From contig NZ_QEAS01000002.1 in the NCBI RefSeq assembly GCF_003130405.1, positions 155,411 to 219,410 on the forward strand: a DNA stretch of 64,000 nt, in the 5' to 3' direction. Origin of the DNA: Pararcticibacter amylolyticus. GTDB lineage: Bacteria; Bacteroidota; Bacteroidia; Sphingobacteriales; Sphingobacteriaceae. Below the pieces are notes generated by a model, which was given only the letters and a program-made list of their open reading frames with translations, searched no databases and was not told the DNA's origin. The translations under genes and the position numbers were made by a program. Each line of letters starts with the position of its first letter. The stretch's first letter is position 1. Positions 17,328 to 26,375 of this stretch are shown here, piece by piece.

Positions 17328-17942
17328 TTAAAGGGTGTATAAATACTCCTGCTTCAGTCCCTCTACCTTTTCAAACTTATCAAGGACATGGTTCAGATAA
17401 GACTTGCGGATCTCAACTTCAAAAACACAAACATTATCATACTCCTGTTTTAACAGGTTCAGGTTTTCATCCTTAATGATTTTCATCACTTCATTCATCC
17501 TGAGATAATCGAAACGCAGTCCGTAGATGTCGTTTACAGTTTTTGTCACTGTTTTTGCGGCACCAAGGGCTTCCTGCGTGGCTGTCTTATAAGCATTGAT
17601 TAATCCCGGCACCCCCAGCAGAGTACCTCCGAAATAACGAACTACAATCACCACTAAATTGGTCAGGTCAGCAGACAGCAGGCAATTGAGAATAGGCCGC
17701 CCCGCCGTTCCCGAAGGTTCACCGTCATCGTTGATCCTGAAAACGGATCTATCAGAAGAGAGACGCATGGCCCAGCAATGATGACGGGCTTTCGGATGCG
17801 CTGCTTTAACCTCCGCCAAATAGCTCTTTGCTTCTTCTTCCGATCTGACAGGATAAGCATAGGCAATGAATTTGCTGCCCTTGTCTTTAAATAATCCTTC
17901 GGATGCTTCCGTTATCGTTCTGTAGGTGTCGTCAAACAACAT
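17328..17942 (-). CDS. YigZ/IMPACT family protein
   Basis: A 204-residue protein of the UPF0029/IMPACT family. The N-terminal domain has the diagnostic blocks KGSKFIAYAYPV, ARHHCWAMRL, NDDGEPSGTAGRPIL and VVRYFGGTLLGVPGLINAY. The C-terminal 70 residues resemble an EF-G domain V-like fold (DUF1949 type), ending with FEKVEGLKQEYLYTL. Length is standard for bacterial YigZ. A role in translation or stress is suggested by the eukaryotic IMPACT homologues; the bacterial function is unclear. Single gene, convergent with its left neighbour. Confidence 0.88.
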   Translation of the reverse strand: MLFDDTYRTITEASEGLFKDKGSKFIAYAYPVRSEEEAKSYLAEVKAAHPKARHHCWAMRLSSDRSVFRINDDGEPSGTAGRPILNCLLSADLTNLVVIVVRYFGGTLLGVPGLINAYKTATQEALGAAKTVTKTVNDIYGLRFDYLRMNEVMKIIKDENLNLLKQEYDNVCVFEVEIRKSYLNHVLDKFEKVEGLKQEYLYTL

Positions 17943-18040
17943 CCGGCAATAATAAGTAAAAAGCCGAAAGTCTAAAATTAAAACCCAGTTTTAGTTCCGT
18001 TGTTAAACAGTACAGTCATTTTAAAGAAATCTATCTACAT

Positions 18041-18916
18041 ATGAATATGCAACTATCAAATGAACAACAGGGCGCTCAGCCACCTCAGCATCAGGACAAG
18101 CAACCCGGAATAGAATCGGAGATGACGCCACGGCCTGCGTATGAAGGAGAGGATCAGGATGTATTCTCCAAGCTGGCCGGAAAAGTAGCTATCATAACCG
18201 GGGGCGATAGCGGCATTGGCAGGGCAGTGGCGCTTGCATTCGCAAGGGAAGGAGCTGACGTGGTGGTATCATACCTCGACGAACATGAGGATGCAAAAGA
18301 AACAAAATGGCAGGTGGAGAGCGAAGGACAGAAGTGTATCCTTATTCCGGGCGACGTAGGCTCAGAAGCCCACTGTATTGAAATAGTGGAAAAGACTATT
18401 CAGGAGTTCGGAAGACTCGATATCGTAGTCAACAATGCAGCGGTGCAATATCCCCAGGATAACCTGGAAGACATCACCGAAGAGCAGCTCACAAAAACAT
18501 TCAGGACAAACATCTTCGCCTATTTCTTCCTGACGAAGGCCGCACTGAAATATCTGCCAAAGGGAGGTACCATCATAAACACCACTTCCGTAACAGCATA
18601 CCGCGGCAGCAGTCATCTCATTGATTATGCCTCCACCAAAGGTGCTATTGTTGGGTTTACCCGCTCACTGTCTGCCACACTTGCGCCCAGAGGTATCCGG
18701 GTGAATGGTGTGGCCCCCGGACCGATCTGGACACCGCTTATTCCTGCCAGCTTCCCGGAAGACCATGTCGCTACCTTCGGCAACGATGTACCATTGAAGC
18801 GTCCCGGCCAGCCCGAAGAAGTGGCCACATGCTATGTGTTCCTGGCTTCAGCAGACTCGAGTTACATGACAGGACAGGTACTTCACCCGAACGGGGGCGA
18901 AATCATAAACGGATAG
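18041..18916 (+). CDS. SDR family oxidoreductase (general-stress type)
   Basis: A 291-residue short-chain dehydrogenase with a 45-residue Gln/Pro-rich N-terminal extension. The NAD(P) loop is ITGGDSGIGRA (about 51-61), the structural motif is NNAA, and the catalytic Ser-Tyr-Lys are in TTSVTAYRG and YASTKGA. The extension plus VVVSYLDEHEDAKET is typical of the YhdF/YhxC/GsiB-associated group of stress-induced dehydrogenases. The natural substrate is not known for this group. Single gene with a terminator about 130 bases downstream. Confidence 0.88.
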   Translation: MNMQLSNEQQGAQPPQHQDKQPGIESEMTPRPAYEGEDQDVFSKLAGKVAIITGGDSGIGRAVALAFAREGADVVVSYLDEHEDAKETKWQVESEGQKCILIPGDVGSEAHCIEIVEKTIQEFGRLDIVVNNAAVQYPQDNLEDITEEQLTKTFRTNIFAYFFLTKAALKYLPKGGTIINTTSVTAYRGSSHLIDYASTKGAIVGFTRSLSATLAPRGIRVNGVAPGPIWTPLIPASFPEDHVATFGNDVPLKRPGQPEEVATCYVFLASADSSYMTGQVLHPNGGEIING

Positions 18917-19046
18917 TAAATTTTAAAATATGAATAAAAAACCGGGATGTTTGTTGAAACTTTTAAAATAAAATTCCTTTTTTATTTGTATTATTTCTAA
19001 TAAATATAATCCTTTAAAGATCAATTAAATAACCGGACTATATACC

Positions 19047-19080
19047 CCTGCCGGCGCCAGATCCGGCAGGTTTTTAATTT
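19047..19080 (+). terminator. intrinsic terminator after the SDR gene
   Basis: CCTGCCGG (19047-19054) pairs with CCGGCAGG (19063-19070) around an 8-base loop, followed by TTTTTAATTTT. It lies 130 bases after the SDR stop, separating it from the ppc promoter. Confidence 0.85.
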
Positions 19081-19110
19081 TAAGTCACTCTCTTACTGTT
19101 TAATAAAATT

Positions 19111-19139
19111 TTGGTAAAGGCATAATCCTGTTATTTTTG
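19111..19139 (+). promoter_or_regulatory. ppc promoter (TTG-N18-TATTTTTG)
   Basis: TTG at 19111-19113 and TATTTTTG at 19132-19139, with 18-base spacing, match the Bacteroidota sigma-A consensus. The expected start site is near 19146, about 16 bases before the ppc ATG. Confidence 0.65.
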
Positions 19140-19161
19140 TTTTCTCAACCGATATATTTTA

Positions 19162-21732
19162 ATGAAATTAAGTCAGAAAGAGGCAGTATTTGCCAGTGAG
19201 GTTGTCACACGGTTTGAGCTGTATAACAGCTTATTCCTGACCCTCCCTTTTTACCGGGTAAAACACACCGGTACCTTGTTGCCATTTTTTACTTCGCATT
19301 GCGAAGAAAGCGTCAGGCAAAACATTGCTCCGGCTGATATTATTGAAAGCTTTTTCGCGCAGTATGAACAGTATGTTCAGGCGTCGGACAGGTTTGACCT
19401 GCTCTTCAGGTTTATTCAGTATATCGAACGTCAGGTTGTACTGTTTGATGCGATAGAAGATGCAGCATTCAGCAAAACACACACGCAGGAAGAAACTGGT
19501 TCTATTGTTTCGTTATTACAGCAGGCGGCATTTAAGCCGGCGCTCAAAGCTAAATTGAGACAGAAGTTACAGGAATTTTCTTTGCGTTTGGTTTTGACGG
19601 CTCACCCCACCCAGTTTTATCCGGGACGCGTGCTGGCCATCATTACAGATCTGACACAGGCGATAAAGGCGAATAACATTAACGACATTCACCTTCTTTT
19701 ACAGCAATTAGGAAAAACACCATTTTTCAATAAGCAAAAGCCGACTCCGGTAAACGAAGCGGCCAGCCTTGCCTGGTTCCTTGAAAACGTATTTTATTAC
19801 GTGGTCTCTGATCTGCAGCAACAGGTTGAAGGCGAATTTGAGTCGCCGATCTTTAACGCCCATCAGCTGATTGAACTGGGGTTCTGGCCCGGTGGTGACC
19901 GCGATGGAAATCCGAATGTCAACAGCCAGACAACTAAAGAAGTATCCGATCTCCTCCGTGAGATCCTCTTCCGCTGTTATTACCGCGATTTCAGGTTACT
20001 CAAACGCAGGATCACATTCAGAGGCGTAGAAGAGAACATGAACCGCCTGCAGGACCTGTTTTATCAGAACAGTTTTGTCAAAGCAGAGGAACCCCGGGAC
20101 CAGCAAACGGAAATCATTGACAACCTGGAAGCAGTAAAAGATGTATTGCTAAGAGTGCACGATGGCTTATTTGTAGATAAGATCGATGATCTCATCCGTA
20201 AAGTAAGACTGTTTGGATGCTACTTTGCATCACTGGATATCCGGCAGGACAGCCGGGTATTGAGAACAGCACACCAGCAGGGCAGAGCTTATGCAAATGC
20301 TGATCTTCCGGATAACTACGACACTTTATCTGAAGAAGAAAAGCTTAAACTGATTAAGTTCGACGAAGCGGATATTCCTTCTGAGGGATACGATGACCTC
20401 ACTACGGATACCTACACTACGATCCGGCTGATGAAAAGAATGCAGACCGCAGGAGGTGAAAATGCTTCCCACCGTTTCATTATCAGTAACTGCCAGCAAG
20501 CTTCCGATATTCTCCAGCTCATTACTCTCTTTCTTTGGAGCGGCTGGAAGAAAGACGCACTGACTATTGATTTTGTTCCCTTGTTTGAAACTGTACAGGA
20601 TCTCAAAGCTGCCGGAACGGTAATGGAGCGTTTGTATTCACATCCTTTCTATAAAGAACATCTTAAAAGCAGGGGTAATAAGCAGGTGATCATGCTTGGA
20701 TTCTCCGACAGCACAAAAGACGGCGGTTACCTGATGGCCAATTGGTCTATTTACCAGGCTAAAGTTGAGCTGACCTCTCTTGCAAGAAGATACGGTATAG
20801 AACTTGCCTTCTTTGACGGACGCGGCGGGCCTCCTGCCAGAGGCGGGGGTAAAACACACCGGTTCTATGCCACTATGGGAAGGGAAATTGCCAACGATCA
20901 TATCCAGCTGACTATACAGGGACAAACCATCAGCAGCCAGTACGGGTCTTTCGACTCGGCGCATTTCAATATTTCTCAGCTGGTAAATGCCGGGGTACTG
21001 TCTTCCTTCGACGATAACAACGATAAAAATACACTGACAGATCAGCAAAAAGGACTTCTTGCTTCGATGGCCTCCACCAGCCATAAAGCATTCGTTTCTC
21101 TCCGGGAAGATCCTTTGTTCCTGAAGTACCTGGAACAGCACAGCCCCTTAAAGCTGCTTTCCCAGATCAATATCAGCAGCCGTCCTGTTAAGAGGAACTC
21201 TGGCGGCGAATTAAAGCTGGAAGATCTCCGCGCGATTAGTTTCGTCACAGCATGGACCCAGTTAAAACAGAACATCCCCGGATTTTACGGAGTGGGTTCG
21301 GCATTGAAAAAAGCGAAAGAGGACGGGGTCTGGAGCGAAGTAAAATCCTTATACGAGATTTCCGGCCAGTTCAGAACGATGATGGACAACTGTATAATGT
21401 CGATGTCGAAGGCCGACTTCAGGATCACCGCATACCTCGAATCAGATGCAGTCTTCGGAAGCTTCTGGAGACGACTGAAAGATGAGTTTGATCTCACCCG
21501 CCAGCTGATGCTTGAACTCACCGGAACTACGGTGTTACTGGAGCAGTACCCGATAGAGAGGAAGTCGATCGGCCTGAGAGAACGGATCATCCTGCCGCTT
21601 GTTATTATTCAGCACTTCGCATTGCAGCAGCTCGAGTCGAACAAGAATGATGAAGAAACAGTCCGTGTACTCAATAAACTGATCATACGCACAGTCTACG
21701 GAATTGTCAACGCCGGACGAAATGTAGCTTAA
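19162..21732 (+). CDS. ppc: phosphoenolpyruvate carboxylase
   Basis: An 856-residue enzyme that carboxylates phosphoenolpyruvate to oxaloacetate, refilling the citric acid cycle. Key blocks: LTAHPTQFYPGR with the catalytic His at about 148 (the usual HPTE is HPTQ here), GFWPGGDRDGNPNV, the Lys loop FSDSTKDGGYLMANW (about 514), the Arg loop FDGRGGPPARGGGKTHRF (about 552) and a C-terminal block ending NAGRNVA. The protein is a little shorter than the E. coli enzyme and appears intact. It is a single gene with its own promoter. Confidence 0.94.
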   Translation: MKLSQKEAVFASEVVTRFELYNSLFLTLPFYRVKHTGTLLPFFTSHCEESVRQNIAPADIIESFFAQYEQYVQASDRFDLLFRFIQYIERQVVLFDAIEDAAFSKTHTQEETGSIVSLLQQAAFKPALKAKLRQKLQEFSLRLVLTAHPTQFYPGRVLAIITDLTQAIKANNINDIHLLLQQLGKTPFFNKQKPTPVNEAASLAWFLENVFYYVVSDLQQQVEGEFESPIFNAHQLIELGFWPGGDRDGNPNVNSQTTKEVSDLLREILFRCYYRDFRLLKRRITFRGVEENMNRLQDLFYQNSFVKAEEPRDQQTEIIDNLEAVKDVLLRVHDGLFVDKIDDLIRKVRLFGCYFASLDIRQDSRVLRTAHQQGRAYANADLPDNYDTLSEEEKLKLIKFDEADIPSEGYDDLTTDTYTTIRLMKRMQTAGGENASHRFIISNCQQASDILQLITLFLWSGWKKDALTIDFVPLFETVQDLKAAGTVMERLYSHPFYKEHLKSRGNKQVIMLGFSDSTKDGGYLMANWSIYQAKVELTSLARRYGIELAFFDGRGGPPARGGGKTHRFYATMGREIANDHIQLTIQGQTISSQYGSFDSAHFNISQLVNAGVLSSFDDNNDKNTLTDQQKGLLASMASTSHKAFVSLREDPLFLKYLEQHSPLKLLSQINISSRPVKRNSGGELKLEDLRAISFVTAWTQLKQNIPGFYGVGSALKKAKEDGVWSEVKSLYEISGQFRTMMDNCIMSMSKADFRITAYLESDAVFGSFWRRLKDEFDLTRQLMLELTGTTVLLEQYPIERKSIGLRERIILPLVIIQHFALQQLESNKNDEETVRVLNKLIIRTVYGIVNAGRNVA

Positions 21733-21818
21733 TTCAAAAGTCTGATAGGAGATATTTGCTGAAGGTTAAAACCTTAAAAGTTTTAGGATGTTAGTGCTTT
21801 GATAAAAAACACTACATT

Positions 21819-22388
21819 ATGAAAAACAGCAAATATCTCTTACCTATCATTACTGCAGGCGTTCTGGTGTTCCAATCATGCGGAAACAGCAACTCGGGAA
21901 AAACAGACAGCACCGAACAGGCGTCACAGGTAAATGAACAAAAGGATTCCGTAGACAACGGAGTATCCGACTTTATGGTGAAAGCAGCTGCCGGAGGAAT
22001 GGCAGAAGTTGAGCTGGGGAAACTCGCCCAGGAAAATGGCGTCAGCCAGAGAGTGAAAGACTACGGTGCCATGATGGTGAAAGACCACACCAAAGCGAAT
22101 GACGAATTGAAGGCCCTGGCTTCTGCAAAAAACATAACCCTTCCGGCTACCCTGGACGATCAGCACCAGAAGCATTTCGAAGAAATGAAAAAAATGAAGG
22201 GCGCTGATTTCGATAAACACTATATGGATATGATGGTGAACGACCATGTTGAAACCATCAACCTTTTCGATGACGCTGCTAAAAATGAAACAGATGCAGA
22301 AATTAAAGCATTCGCTGCTAAAACAGCGCCTGTTTTAAAAATACATCTCGATTCCGCAAAGAAAATAAACGAGGCGGTAAAAAAATAG
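21819..22388 (+). CDS. DUF4142 lipoprotein (first copy)
   Basis: A 189-residue predicted lipoprotein (hydrophobic run ending VFQSCGN) with a Ser/Gln-rich linker and a four-helix, ferritin-like DUF4142 domain: AEVELGKLAQENG, VKDYGAMMVKDHTKANDEL, DFDKHYMDMMVNDHVETI and VLKIHLDSAKKINEAVKK. Conserved His and Asp/Glu are in the helix positions typical of the family. DUF4142 proteins are outer-membrane or periplasmic and often stress-linked, but their role is unproved. A strong terminator follows. A paralogue lies at 26376-26999. Confidence 0.85.
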   Translation: MKNSKYLLPIITAGVLVFQSCGNSNSGKTDSTEQASQVNEQKDSVDNGVSDFMVKAAAGGMAEVELGKLAQENGVSQRVKDYGAMMVKDHTKANDELKALASAKNITLPATLDDQHQKHFEEMKKMKGADFDKHYMDMMVNDHVETINLFDDAAKNETDAEIKAFAAKTAPVLKIHLDSAKKINEAVKK

Positions 22389-22405
22389 TAATTCCATAGG
22401 CAAAT

Positions 22406-22442
22406 GCAAAAGAGGCTACCTCAAAAGGGCAGCCTCTTTTGC
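22406..22442 (+). terminator. intrinsic terminator after the first DUF4142 gene
   Basis: GCAAAAGAGGCT (22406-22417) pairs with AGCCTCTTTTGC (22431-22442) around a 13-base loop, 18 bases after the stop codon. The T-run forms part of the stem's 3' arm. Confidence 0.8.
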
Positions 22443-22550
22443 GTTTAGAATTTTTTTAAAGTAGATTCAGTGGTTATTTTGTTGCTCCACCCGCACTGCA
22501 TTAAAATACTGTATCCTGAACTTTAGGCCTGTTAAGTTGTTGTAAGGTTA

Positions 22551-24200
22551 ATGAAGAAAAAGATACTGGTTGCCGGCATCGCAGTCGTGCTGGTTGCACT
22601 CGGATCCTATTTATACCTGAAATTCCGCAAACTTGATGATTTTGAACCGCAGCTTAAAGAGAAACTACAGCAGATAGTTGCAAAAGGCAGCAATGGGCTC
22701 TACAAGCTTAACGTAGAAAAAATCAATGCGGACGTAGTCGATTCAAGGATTATTCTTTCTAATATCCATATTACTTATGATTCCGTGGTCTACCAGCGGC
22801 TGATCAGTGAACAATCGGCCCCTGCAAACGTCTTTGATATCAAGTTGCGCTCGCTTGCGGTAGACGGCATCACCCCCAAAGACCTCATCACCCGGCAGGA
22901 TATCCGCCTGAATGTTGTTTTAGCAGACAAGCCGGTGGTCAATATCTATCATCATAAGGATGCCGTCAATGATCAGAAAAAAGAAGGTAAAAGCGTGTAT
23001 CAGCTTATCAGGGAGGAAATCGGAAGTTTCGGCGTTAAAAAGCTGTCGCTGAAGGAAGTCGACTTTACATACCATAAATCCGGAGACAAGGTACAGACCA
23101 GCTTCAAAGACCTGATGATCGATCTGGATAATATTCTGATTGATGAAGAAACCCAGCACGATACCAGCCGTTTTCTATATGCAAAAGATGCACTGATCTC
23201 CCTACGGGATTTTAAACATAAAACGGCCGACAGCATCTATAATTTCAGGCTCGACAGCATTTCCATCCATGCCGCCAGGAACGAGGTGAACATTAAAAAA
23301 CTTAGAGTAGAACCCCGTGCGGGCAAAATGGCATTCAGAAAGCAGGTGAAGACAAGAAAAGACCGCTACGATATCACCATTAACAACATCGTGCTTAAAC
23401 AAACCGACTGGTGGCGGTTTATCCAGGACGACGGCCTTTTTGTAGAGGATGTCTGGATCTCGAATGGCCGGATAGAGATCTACAGTGACAAGGGGATACC
23501 GGGGAGTAATGAAAAGAAGATCGGAAACTATCCTCATCAGCAGCTCTTCAAGATGGATATGCCGCTGTTTGTAAAGAAGATTAATGTCAGGAACCTCGAT
23601 ATTACTTACAGTGAACTGAATATAAAAACAGGGAAGGAGGGAGACATTATTTTCCAGAATACCTTCGCCACTGTCAGCAACATCACCAATATGCCAGAGC
23701 ACATAGTGAATAATGGTATTTTAAAGATTGACGCGACCACTCAGTTTATGAAAACAGGATCTTTAAAAGCCGGTTTCCGCTTTAACCTGGCCAGGCAAAA
23801 AGAAGGTATTTTTTCTGTTTATGCTGATCTTCAGAATATGAACGGGACGGCACTTAACGCCGCTACGGTTCCTCTTGGATCGGTAGAGATCCAGCAGGCA
23901 AGGATAAACCGGTTCAAAGCAGACATAGACGGAAACAACTATACTGCTACGGGCCGCATATTTGTTACTTACGACGACCTCAAGATCAGCGTACTAAAAA
24001 AAGATGACGAAGGAAAACTGAAAAAGCGGGGCCTGGTGACTTTCATTGCCAATAATTTTAAGATAAATGAAAGCTATCCGAAAAAGGATAAAAAAGCGGA
24101 AACGTTTCCTTCCTCTTTCCGCCGCCCGCTCAACCGCTCATTCTTTTCACTCATCTGGAAAACAATTTTTAACGGACTGAAAGAACCTGTTGGAATTTGA
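22551..24200 (+). CDS. AsmA/DUF748-like membrane-anchored protein
   Basis: A 549-residue protein with one N-terminal membrane anchor (about residues 5-25, ILVAGIAVVLVALGSYLYL) and a long periplasmic beta-rich body full of alternating-strand segments such as VDSRIILSNIHITYDSVVY and LMIDLDNILID. This architecture is that of the AsmA-like/TamB-like group of bridge proteins thought to help lipids reach the outer membrane, but no single diagnostic motif is seen. The C-terminus ends with a short basic amphipathic stretch (RRPLNRSFFSLIWKTIFNGL), as in many AsmA/DUF748 proteins. Confidence 0.65.
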   Translation: MKKKILVAGIAVVLVALGSYLYLKFRKLDDFEPQLKEKLQQIVAKGSNGLYKLNVEKINADVVDSRIILSNIHITYDSVVYQRLISEQSAPANVFDIKLRSLAVDGITPKDLITRQDIRLNVVLADKPVVNIYHHKDAVNDQKKEGKSVYQLIREEIGSFGVKKLSLKEVDFTYHKSGDKVQTSFKDLMIDLDNILIDEETQHDTSRFLYAKDALISLRDFKHKTADSIYNFRLDSISIHAARNEVNIKKLRVEPRAGKMAFRKQVKTRKDRYDITINNIVLKQTDWWRFIQDDGLFVEDVWISNGRIEIYSDKGIPGSNEKKIGNYPHQQLFKMDMPLFVKKINVRNLDITYSELNIKTGKEGDIIFQNTFATVSNITNMPEHIVNNGILKIDATTQFMKTGSLKAGFRFNLARQKEGIFSVYADLQNMNGTALNAATVPLGSVEIQQARINRFKADIDGNNYTATGRIFVTYDDLKISVLKKDDEGKLKKRGLVTFIANNFKINESYPKKDKKAETFPSSFRRPLNRSFFSLIWKTIFNGLKEPVGI

Positions 24201-24236
24201 GCAGGAAGGATTGTATAATTGTAGAAAAATAAAATT

Positions 24237-25250
24237 ATGGATCAGCCTATTGTCACCGGTATCCTTTCATATGGCATGTCGGGCCGTGTTTTCCATGCGC
24301 CTTTTGTAAATGCCAACCCGGGATTTCGTTTATATGCCGTAACAGAAAGAAGCTCAAAAAATGCTCAGAAACGTTATCCTGAGATAATCAGCTATAACTC
24401 TGTTGAGGAGCTTTTGAATGACCAGGCCATTGAGCTCGTCATTGTAAATACACCCAACAACACTCATTTTGAATATGCACTGAAAGCCCTCCAGGCCGGC
24501 AAACATGTACTGGTGGAAAAACCTTTTGCTGCTACCTCTGCTGAAGCAAAACAACTGTTCGATCTGGGAAGGGAAAAAGGATGTAAAGTGATGGTTTACC
24601 AGAACAGGCGATGGGATTCAGATTTTCAGCAGGTAAAATCTGTTATCCGCGGCGGACTTCTTGGAGACCCGATGGAAGTTTATTTCAGGTACGACCGTTA
24701 CCGGAGGGAGATCAGCCAAAAGACATTCAAAGAAGAGAACCTGCCGGCGAGCGGCCTTACTTACGATCTTGGCCCGCATCTGCTGGATCAGGCCATCAGC
24801 ATCTTTGGCAAACCAGCTTCTTTCTCAAAGACCACAGGCATTTTCCGTCCCGGGTCGCAGGTGGACGACTATGTGCATTTCCATCTTAAATATGAAGGAG
24901 GTCTGAATGTATTTCTTACTTCAAGTCTGCTGGTCGCCCAACCCTTGCCGTCGTTTGTCGTTCATGGCACAGAAGGTACATTTATTAAATCGCGTACCGA
25001 TGTACAGGAAGCTCAGTTAGAGAAGGGAATATCTCCGCTTGAAGAGGGATATGGTGTTGAGCCTGACGGCTCAGAAGGGCAGCTTACCACTATAGATAAG
25101 GAGGGAAATAAACAGTCGCAATATCTTACATCCCTGAGGTCTACCTATAATCATCTCTTTCAGGCAGTATTCAGCTGCATCCGGAAGAATGAGCCTTTTC
25201 CTGTCAGCGAAGAGGAGATCATATGGCAGATGGAGATACTGGAAAGCTAA
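24237..25250 (+). CDS. Gfo/Idh/MocA family oxidoreductase
   Basis: A 337-residue NAD(P)-dependent sugar or polyol dehydrogenase homologue. The N-terminal Rossmann fold has GILSYGMSGRVFHAPFV, VVNTPNNTHFEYA and the family signature HVLVEKPFA (about 88-96), followed by the C-terminal alpha/beta domain with LTYDLGPHLLDQA. The YGMSG-x-x-FH variant of the glycine loop is shared with the E. coli YdgJ / scyllo-inositol dehydrogenase branch. Substrate not predictable. Located 36 bases after the AsmA-like gene. Confidence 0.88.
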   Translation: MDQPIVTGILSYGMSGRVFHAPFVNANPGFRLYAVTERSSKNAQKRYPEIISYNSVEELLNDQAIELVIVNTPNNTHFEYALKALQAGKHVLVEKPFAATSAEAKQLFDLGREKGCKVMVYQNRRWDSDFQQVKSVIRGGLLGDPMEVYFRYDRYRREISQKTFKEENLPASGLTYDLGPHLLDQAISIFGKPASFSKTTGIFRPGSQVDDYVHFHLKYEGGLNVFLTSSLLVAQPLPSFVVHGTEGTFIKSRTDVQEAQLEKGISPLEEGYGVEPDGSEGQLTTIDKEGNKQSQYLTSLRSTYNHLFQAVFSCIRKNEPFPVSEEEIIWQMEILES

Positions 25251-25276
25251 ATTCCCGGACAGCTACGTTTTTTTAA

Positions 25277-25324
25277 AACAGGCAGATTACTAAGCTGTTT
25301 AATAGGCAGATAAAAATATCTGCC
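25277..25324 (+). promoter_or_regulatory. two hairpins directly before the metallo-beta-lactamase-fold gene
   Basis: AAACAG/CTGTTT flank a first weak hairpin (25277-25301). The second is a perfect 8-bp stem, GGCAGATA (25305-25312) with TATCTGCC (25317-25324) around AAAA, ending 2 bases before the ATG at 25327. The sequence GGCAGAT is also directly repeated at 25281. The second stem would hold the ribosome-binding region of the mRNA closed. Confidence 0.45.
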
Positions 25325-25326
25325 AG

Positions 25327-26307
25327 ATGGAAACCATAAAAGAAAATGGATACACGAAGATCAGCCGGCCCGGACTGACATACTTTACCGTCGCCCCCGG
25401 AGTATGGGGTATGAGGATAGTCTTTGTAAATGTTTACCTCATTGCAGCGGGAGACGAAGGAAGCAACAACTTTATACTGGTTGACGCAGGACTTAAAGGT
25501 TCTGGGAACAAAATCGTCCGGATGGCCGAAGATATCTTTGGCCCCGGGGCAAAGCCTGTAGCCATCGTGCTCACGCACGGGCATTTCGATCATGTAGGGT
25601 CACTTGAAGAATTGCTCACAGTATGGAATACGCCCGTTTACAGCCATTACCTCGAACTACCTTACCTTAAAGGGATCTCCAGCTACCCGCCGCCGGATCC
25701 AATGGTGGGCGGAGGACTTATGAGCATGATGTCATGGATGTTCCCTAAGCGCCCAAAAGATCTTGGGAAAAGGATTCATCGCCTCGGGACAGATGATGCG
25801 GTTCCGGGTCTCCCGGAGTGGCGCTTCATACATGTACCCGGACATTCACCCGGACAGATCGCGCTCTTCAGGGAAGCCGACAGGACGCTGATTGCAGCTG
25901 ATGCCTTCGTTACCACAAAGCAGGAATCTGCCTTTTCCGTCATCACTCAAAAGAAACAGCTCTCAGGCCCTCCGAAGTATTTTACTATCGACTGGAACGC
26001 GGCAGGAAAGTCAGTTGCGACATTATCCGCACTGGAGCCTGAAACTGCCGCAACGGGACACGGGTATCCTGTTTACGGGGAAGAACTGAGATCAGGATTA
26101 AAGCACCTTGCAGAGAACTTTGAAAAGGAGGCTGTACCGGGTTACGGACGCTATGTAAGGGAACCGGCAAGAGCTAACAAGAATGGGGTACAGTATATCC
26201 CGCGTAAGGTAGTGAATCCAGGTTTGCTGGCCGGTGCTGCAGTTATCGGTATGGTAGCTGCCGCAGGCCTTATATGGGGCATCAGGAAAACAGCTAAAGC
26301 TTTCTGA
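25327..26307 (+). CDS. metallo-beta-lactamase-fold hydrolase with C-terminal membrane anchor
   Basis: A 326-residue protein. The metal-binding signature LTHGHFDHVG lies at about 83-92, with further ligands expected in VPGHSPGQIALF (about 175) and DAFV (about 196) and a last His in TGHGYPV (about 240). The C-terminal 25 residues (LAGAAVIGMVAAAGLIWGI) form a membrane segment, an unusual end for this family. There is no signal peptide, so the catalytic domain is probably on the cytoplasmic face. The substrate is unknown; the family includes glyoxalase II-like and thioesterase enzymes. A hairpin covers the translation start. Confidence 0.85.
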   Translation: METIKENGYTKISRPGLTYFTVAPGVWGMRIVFVNVYLIAAGDEGSNNFILVDAGLKGSGNKIVRMAEDIFGPGAKPVAIVLTHGHFDHVGSLEELLTVWNTPVYSHYLELPYLKGISSYPPPDPMVGGGLMSMMSWMFPKRPKDLGKRIHRLGTDDAVPGLPEWRFIHVPGHSPGQIALFREADRTLIAADAFVTTKQESAFSVITQKKQLSGPPKYFTIDWNAAGKSVATLSALEPETAATGHGYPVYGEELRSGLKHLAENFEKEAVPGYGRYVREPARANKNGVQYIPRKVVNPGLLAGAAVIGMVAAAGLIWGIRKTAKAF

Positions 26308-26375
26308 AAATTCCGGTAAACAGCGACATTAAACCTGACATATATAACTAACATCCTTAAATTTAATGCAGAACT

